DNA of 64,000 nucleotides from Symsagittifera roscoffensis (Eukaryota > Xenacoelomorpha > Acoela > Convolutidae), in assembly GCF_963678635.1 (NCBI RefSeq), contig NC_087066.1, forward strand, positions 23,159,996 to 23,223,995. Reading direction: 5' to 3'. The notes under the pieces are model-generated. The model did no database searches and was not told the DNA's origin. It saw only the letters and a program-made list of their open reading frames with translations. Position 1 is the first letter of the stretch. Every line of letters begins with the position of its first letter. Below, piece by piece: positions 59,501 to 64,000 of this stretch. A program made the translations under genes and the position numbers.

Positions 59501-62208
59501 ATTTAAAAACTTACAGTCATTTTTATCGTAGCCCCTCCAGTAAAGTAAAAAAAAGTAGTCTCACCAAATTATGATCTTTTTTTTTATATTTTGGAGGTCT
59601 ATCATCTTTTTCTAAACTAGTCATTTTCACGAAAAGACTCTAAAATTGTTAAATCTTTCATCTCTCAGTTTTGGAAAAGGCTATCAAATGAAGTAATTGT
59701 TCCGGCCACTGAAAATGGGTAGGAATTTTGTCTTCGGGTTTTTTGTATTTTTTTCGCAAAATCAGGTACCTCAAATAAATCATCAGAATGGGTTGAGTGA
59801 TGTATCATATTATAGCTCTCTCTCTCTCTCTGTCTGATTTATTAATTTTCAAAAAAAAAAATTAATGTTGAGAAAAACCAGTTTGAAATTTTTTTGGTCG
59901 AATTCGAGCAAGTAAAAGCGAGAGTAACATTTAATGTTTTTATATGAAATTTGGTTATTCAAGAAAATAACTCAGTTTTACGAAAGGAAAACAAGTTAAT
60001 GAAGGAAAACAAATTAATGCTTCGCAGGCATTTAAAAAAATGAAAAATGGAAGACAACTGCCGTTTTAATTGTCTGATCGTTTTTTAGGAACTCTCACCA
60101 CGCCACGCACACAAAATACGACCTTCTAAAAACGAAATTAAAAAAAAGGTAAAAAAATTTTCATAAGACTTTTTATAAATAACTGTCGGAATATTCTGGG
60201 TTACTTGCACAGCAAGCGGCTACTTCTATTAAAATGAAATTATTTTGCGTTTTTAATAGCAATATATTTATGGGAAGTTGATTGAAGCGTTGTTAAAAGC
60301 AACATTTTTATGGGAAGTTGACGTTTGTGTTCATATGTGTGATTTGCGTGCGAGTAGTTGGGGTCAAAAGGTCAAACAATCACTGACCTCCACGGATGGG
60401 TATTTGGCCTTGTGTCGCTGGAAGTGGACTTTGAGGTTGCCCTTGGTGGTGAATCGGTTGCCACAGATGTTGCACTTGAAAGGACGCTCCCCCGTGTGTG
60501 ATCGCACGTGGATCTGAAGTGCACTGTCACTGCCAAATGGCTGAAACAATCAAAGCATGAATCATAGATGAAATTAACTCGGGTCAGAACTAATTATTTA
60601 AGTTCAATAGGTTTTCTGAATCGAAATTGATTTCAAGACAAATAAAAATTGTATCATTTTGTCATAACTTCTAAAAATTCGAACTTTAATTAAACTTCAA
60701 TTGGTTGTCTTAAGGAAAAAATCTTCTATACGATACAGGATTAGATTGTAAATGAAAACACAATTCGGCTTTTTGTTTCCTTTTTTAGTTCAGGTTCTAC
60801 AACGTCGCGGGTCCATGACTAGACTCTAGACTTAGCCTCAAACTGTATTGCGAGAAATAGAAAACAGATTTTAAAAAGAAATTATTTAAAAATCAGGCTG
60901 AAAACTGACCTTTTTGCAAAACTTGCAGCGATGTCTGTATGAATTATGACTGTCTCCATTGCTCACAGTTGGCAAATTTTTCACGTTCTTCGTGTCAATC
61001 GGCGATCTTTCAGACTCGGCTTTGATCAACTTCGGCATGATCAAATCCGACGCTGGATGACTCATATCAGAACTCATATGCGCCTTTCGTTTCAACAGGG
61101 GAAAACTTGCCATTCCAGTATTGATTCCCAAATCCCAAGGTTGCGGTTTGAAACCAGAGTTCAAAAATGAACCGGTTGGGTTATGGTTGGTAATGACTGG
61201 ACTTTGGCCTATGCCCAAAGTCAGTGGGTAGTTTGGAGGTAAACTATTCGTTGAGCCCAGCAAGTTTGACAAGAATTGAGATGATAAATTTGGGGAAGAC
61301 TGCGGATCATTTTTGAAAGCAAGCGGCGACGTCTGGTGGTTGTTTGTGGCTGAGATTTGTGTGGGGATTTTGAGACTGTTGTTGTTATTGTTGTTGGTGG
61401 GTGAGTGCTTGTTGATCAGCGAATTGACCGACAGGGGGTTTAAGTTTTGGTGCATTCCGAGCATGTTGGAGAACGATGAGTATTGCTGAAACAAAAAATT
61501 TTGCGTGAAAATTTTTTTTCTCGAAAAATAACGACCCATGGATTTCAATAATTTAGAAAGACGCTCTTGAATGAACCAAAAAATTGAATTTTGAGTAGCA
61601 GAATTATTGACTTACATTTTGAAGTAGAAGACCTGAATAAGGGTGCAACAAGGCGCCTGCGCCTCCTCCATTGGTATTTTGACCCGGTTGGAACAACCCG
61701 TTGCCAGCTGTATTATTCGAGGATGCCATTGCGAGTTGCAGAAACACACTTTGCAGGTATTGCGTCACTTGTTGAACTTGACGTTGCTGCTCTTGTTGCA
61801 TTTGTGAGTTCTGCAGGCTCGCATACGCATTCAGGCTAGCATTAGTTGATGTTACATCTTGCACGCTTGATAGGTAACTTTGCAGATACTTTTCGGTCAG
61901 TAGTTTTTGAGTCGCAGCATCAATTCCCAAACTTTGAAGGTTCGGATTCAGAGCCGAAGCCGGAATGTTGTCGGCCTGTCGCGTCTCAATTTTCACTTCC
62001 GACACGAACTCGGCATTAGGTGGTGTCATTTTTACTCTAGACTGTTCTTCGTGAAGTTGCTCAGCATTCAGATCTGAGGACCCATTTTGTTCACTCCAGT
62101 CATCTGACAGGTGTCTTTGAACTCCAGGAGTCTTTGAGTGTTGGTTAAAATAGTCGTTTTGAGGTTGTGAGTCACTTACGCTCGACGGAATCTCCATTTT
62201 TGACGAAT
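49450..62208 (-). CDS. Spalt-like (SALL) zinc-finger transcription factor
   Basis: Seven exons on the minus strand: 62208-61616, 61485-60910, 60540-60388, 52976-52486, 52274-51931, 51791-51614 and 50581-49450. From the ATG at 62197 they encode about 1,151 residues; all six junctions keep phase (0,0,0,2,1,2). A Gln-rich segment (about 140-165) matches the SALL oligomerisation region. C2H2 fingers: 1-2 (Cys381-His429), with the SALL hallmark [10 protein letters not shown] and [12 protein letters not shown]; 3-4 (694-742), [20 protein letters not shown]; 5 (757-777); 6-7 (916-964), [15 protein letters not shown] and [15 protein letters not shown]. After finger 2 comes the family stretch [12 protein letters not shown] proteins are nuclear regulators of patterning and neural and appendage development. 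The usual N-terminal C2HC finger and NuRD-binding MSRRKQ start are not seen; they could be in an exon beyond the window, or lost. Confidence 0.95.
51614..51791 (-). CDS. SALL exon with fingers 4 and 5 (part)
   Basis: Acceptor TTTTTTAG ends at 51792; donor GTAAGT starts at 51613. Encodes [20 protein letters not shown] and [20 protein letters not shown]. Finger 5's last His comes from the next exon. Confidence 0.92.
51931..52274 (-). CDS. SALL exon with finger 3
   Basis: Acceptor AACTTTAG ends at 52275; donor GTAAGT starts at 51930; leaves in phase 1. Acidic start DEDEDSLDQ, then [20 protein letters not shown]. Confidence 0.92.
52486..52976 (-). CDS. SALL linker exon
   Basis: Acceptor ATTTTAG ends at 52977; donor GTTATT starts at 52485 (a nonconsensus +3/+4, but the next exon fits in phase 2). 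Begins [15 protein letters not shown], which continues the conserved post-finger-2 sequence. Ends in an acidic stretch and PINLTT. Confidence 0.9.
55906..56434. mobile_element. ~525-bp nonautonomous element, copy 3 (SALL intron)
   Basis: The head contains the hairpin CAGGGCGAAGCCCTG followed by AATGTTCCGACTGCC. The tail is TTTCGTATCGAAAGTCGGAA then CA. It is colinear with copy 1 across its length and lies in the same orientation. Confidence 0.75.
59814..59836. repeat. CT microsatellite
   Basis: About eight CT units followed by GTCTG, in the long SALL intron. Confidence 0.85.
60388..60540 (-). CDS. SALL exon completing fingers 1 and 2
   Basis: Acceptor TTGTTTCAG ends at 60541; donor GTCAGT starts at 60387; 51 codons. 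Encodes [11 protein letters not shown] through [18 protein letters not shown] and [10 protein letters not shown]. Confidence 0.95.
60910..61485 (-). CDS. SALL exon ending in first half of finger 1
   Basis: Acceptor TTTGTTTCAG ends at 61486; donor GTCAGT starts at 60909; 192 codons, phase 0. Asn/Ser/Pro-rich, ending HRCKFCKK. The intron cuts finger 1 just after its cysteines. Confidence 0.9.
61616..62208 (-). CDS. SALL exon with Gln-rich region (first in window)
   Basis: Acceptor CTTGTTCAG ends at 62209. The ATG at 62197-62195, in AAAATGG context, lies 11 nt later. Donor GTAAGT starts at 61615. If an upstream exon is spliced on, its last codon would enter in phase 1. Contains [18 protein letters not shown]. 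Confidence 0.85.
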
Positions 62209-62269
62209 CTGAACAAGTTTTATCTTTGTTTGAATAAATTTTAGTTTTTTCTTTAAACTCGTGCAAAAA

Positions 62270-64000
62270 ATGATAAATATGAAAATTAATATTTAATTTG
62301 GAAAATATGATTTTCTCGGATCAGAAGTCAGAAGTTATTACTAGGGAAGATTATTTACACCGGAGCGAGTTTGAAATGCAGTCGCGGCGAGAGAATTACT
62401 GGAGTAGTGCTGAAATATAATTTGCATGGAAAGCAGTTTACTTTTATGGAAATAAAAAGATGTCAGGTTATTGCTGGGTTTATAAACCAGGCGGGTAGGG
62501 GGTAGGATGAAGAGGTGGCGATGGTGGTGGGGGGAGGGGGTTGGGTTTATAAGTTATTACTGACATATAACGGCGGAATTGATTAGCATGTGCTCAAGTT
62601 TGGCCACACTTGATTTGCGATATTTTGTATTTATGATTGAATTATTAAAATTTCAAGGTCTTCGGGGACTAATCGGAGGTCGAAATTCTTCCATTGATTG
62701 TTTTGTTGATGAGTGGCATTTATTATATTTATAACCTCCCCGTTTATTATCGAATTCAATTCCAGTCCCATAACTCATTTTCGCTCTTCTCTAATCCCCC
62801 CTCTCTCCTCGAACAAGTCCTTTCTAAATGCTCGACCTAATTGAGGGCTTAAAATGCACCGAAATAATCAACAATCCTGCACTGCCTGATTGTCGTCACG
62901 CCTCAATGGAGAAGAGAAAAGAAAAGAAGCGGCAATGGCCATTTTCTGCCACCAAATAACCAACCAACTCCGAATTACTCCAAGTCAAGTGGATGGCCAA
63001 CGCCAACCAACGCCTAACAGTTATCAAAATAAAAAGTATATTATTTTAGTTCTATTTATTTTTGATAAAAACAGAAAAACATTAACAATTGGAAAGAAAA
63101 CTGCAGATGTCTATGAGCCAAACTAACTTAATTAGAACCGTACCATTCATTACATCATGCAAATTTACCCGCGACTTCAATTGTTCAAAACCCCAGTATT
63201 TCTAAACCATGAATTCGACAACTTTTTAATTAACCCAGTATTTCTTATTTCGGAATAATTAAAATAAGTTCAACTCAAATTATCATAGCACTGTGTTGGG
63301 TGAATAAAGGTACAACATCTAAAAGTGTAGGTAAGAAAGGCCAGGTTGAAAAATTCAATAAGGCGGAATTGAGTTGATACGATTCATTTATTATCTTGTA
63401 AATATACGCAGAAAAGATTATGAATTTTTGTTTATAGCTGCGCAACTAAATTCTAATGCGCCCCGCGGCAGCTCAAAATTTTCCAGAGATATGATAAAAT
63501 ATATATATTATGCGAGGAACAAATACTTGAAAATATTGCATTTTTGCGATCGATATATTAAAATCGATACTGTGAAATTCAAGCAGGAAAACATTTGCGA
63601 AAATTAAATAAAATCGATAAAAATTTACATAAGTTTACTCACCGAGGCTTTGTGGCTAATGAATCACATTTATGTTTATTATATTTTTACAACTGCAAAC
63701 CTGTTGAACAAATTAACAGGGCACTCTGAGATATTATTTATTAGGAATAATAAAATGAAATAAAAGTTAATGGTCGTTTTAATTTAAGTATCAGCCACTA
63801 TGTTTGTGCAATAAAGGTGTGATTTATACCAGTTTTTATTGTCGAAAATTTGCCAAATGGCGTAGAAGGCTTCTTGTGAAAAGGTATGAAAATAATAACT
63901 AATTCATAATTTCACAGCAGTTTTATGGTCGGGGTTGACGGCTCGTGACAAAATAGTTGCCTTTTATTCATTTATCATTCTTTGTTCTTTCATTCACCAA
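62270..64000. other. Upstream flank or first intron of SALL gene; no exon recognised
   Basis: AT-rich with the G-rich tract at 62.49-62.55 kb. I looked for a short exon coding the SALL N-terminal motif or C2HC finger on the minus strand and did not find it. Confidence 0.45.
62489..62546 (+). promoter_or_regulatory. G-rich tract upstream of SALL exon (possible G-quadruplex)
   Basis: Runs of three to six G (GGGTAGGGGG, then GGGGGGAGGGGGTTGGG) about 300 bp upstream of the first visible SALL exon, on the strand opposite to it. Confidence 0.35.

Larger units (their letters stand above)
52977..60387. other. Long SALL intron; candidate regulatory DNA and one transposon copy
   Basis: A 7.4-kb intron between the finger 2 exon and the linker exon. 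53.6-55.6 kb looks low in the repeats seen elsewhere and has TAAT-core and CAATAAA-type motifs. The ~525-bp element copy 3 is at 55.9-56.4 kb. No coding region seen. Confidence 0.5.

Overview
This window is nuclear DNA from an AT-rich animal genome. Evidence: GT-AG introns from under 100 bp to over 7 kb, AATAAA poly(A) signals, metazoan gene families (SALL/spalt, FET, SCAF4/8, C-type lectin) and decayed eukaryotic transposons. I cannot name the species. Splice-acceptor-like sequences sit 7 to 11 nt before several start codons, and housekeeping genes lie tail to head on one strand; both suggest a lineage with spliced-leader trans-splicing and operons (for example a tunicate, chaetognath, flatworm or rotifer). 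This is inference only.

Layout. (1) 1-22.3 kb, + strand: the 3' part of a FET-family (FUS/EWS/TAF15/cabeza) RNA-binding protein gene, then RPL10A (uL1), an intronless mitochondrial succinyl-CoA:3-ketoacid CoA-transferase (OXCT1/SCOT), and a three-exon SCAF4/SCAF8-like RNA polymerase II CTD-binding factor. The introns are full of tRNA-derived SINEs, a second interspersed repeat family, MITEs, a ~162-bp tandem array and a large inverted repeat. (2) 22.3-35.6 kb: repeat-rich DNA with a decayed retroelement ORF near 28.1 kb, a decayed FLYWCH/MULE transposase near 31 kb (- strand), and a small two-exon secreted C-type-lectin-like gene (- strand, 35.58 to 32.39 kb) whose intron carries a hAT-type MITE with an 8-bp target-site duplication. 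(3) 35.7-39.5 kb: AT-rich, nothing coding seen. (4) ~39.5-46.1 kb: a heavily decayed BEL/Pao LTR retrotransposon (+ strand) with gag-, protease-, RT-, RNase H- and integrase-like blocks, and an inverted duplication of ~155 bp inside the integrase region. (5) 46.1-49.0 kb: no genes seen. (6) 62.2-49.45 kb, - strand: a seven-exon spalt-like (SALL) transcription factor of about 1,151 residues with seven C2H2 fingers; its 7.4-kb intron and its upstream flank look like candidate regulatory DNA.

How they relate: the left cluster joins RNA-processing factors (FET, SCAF) with a ribosomal protein and a mitochondrial enzyme, a mix typical of housekeeping operons. SALL is a developmental regulator with large noncoding surroundings. 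The splice junctions given were derived by reading-frame and phase continuity; every one listed keeps the frame open.
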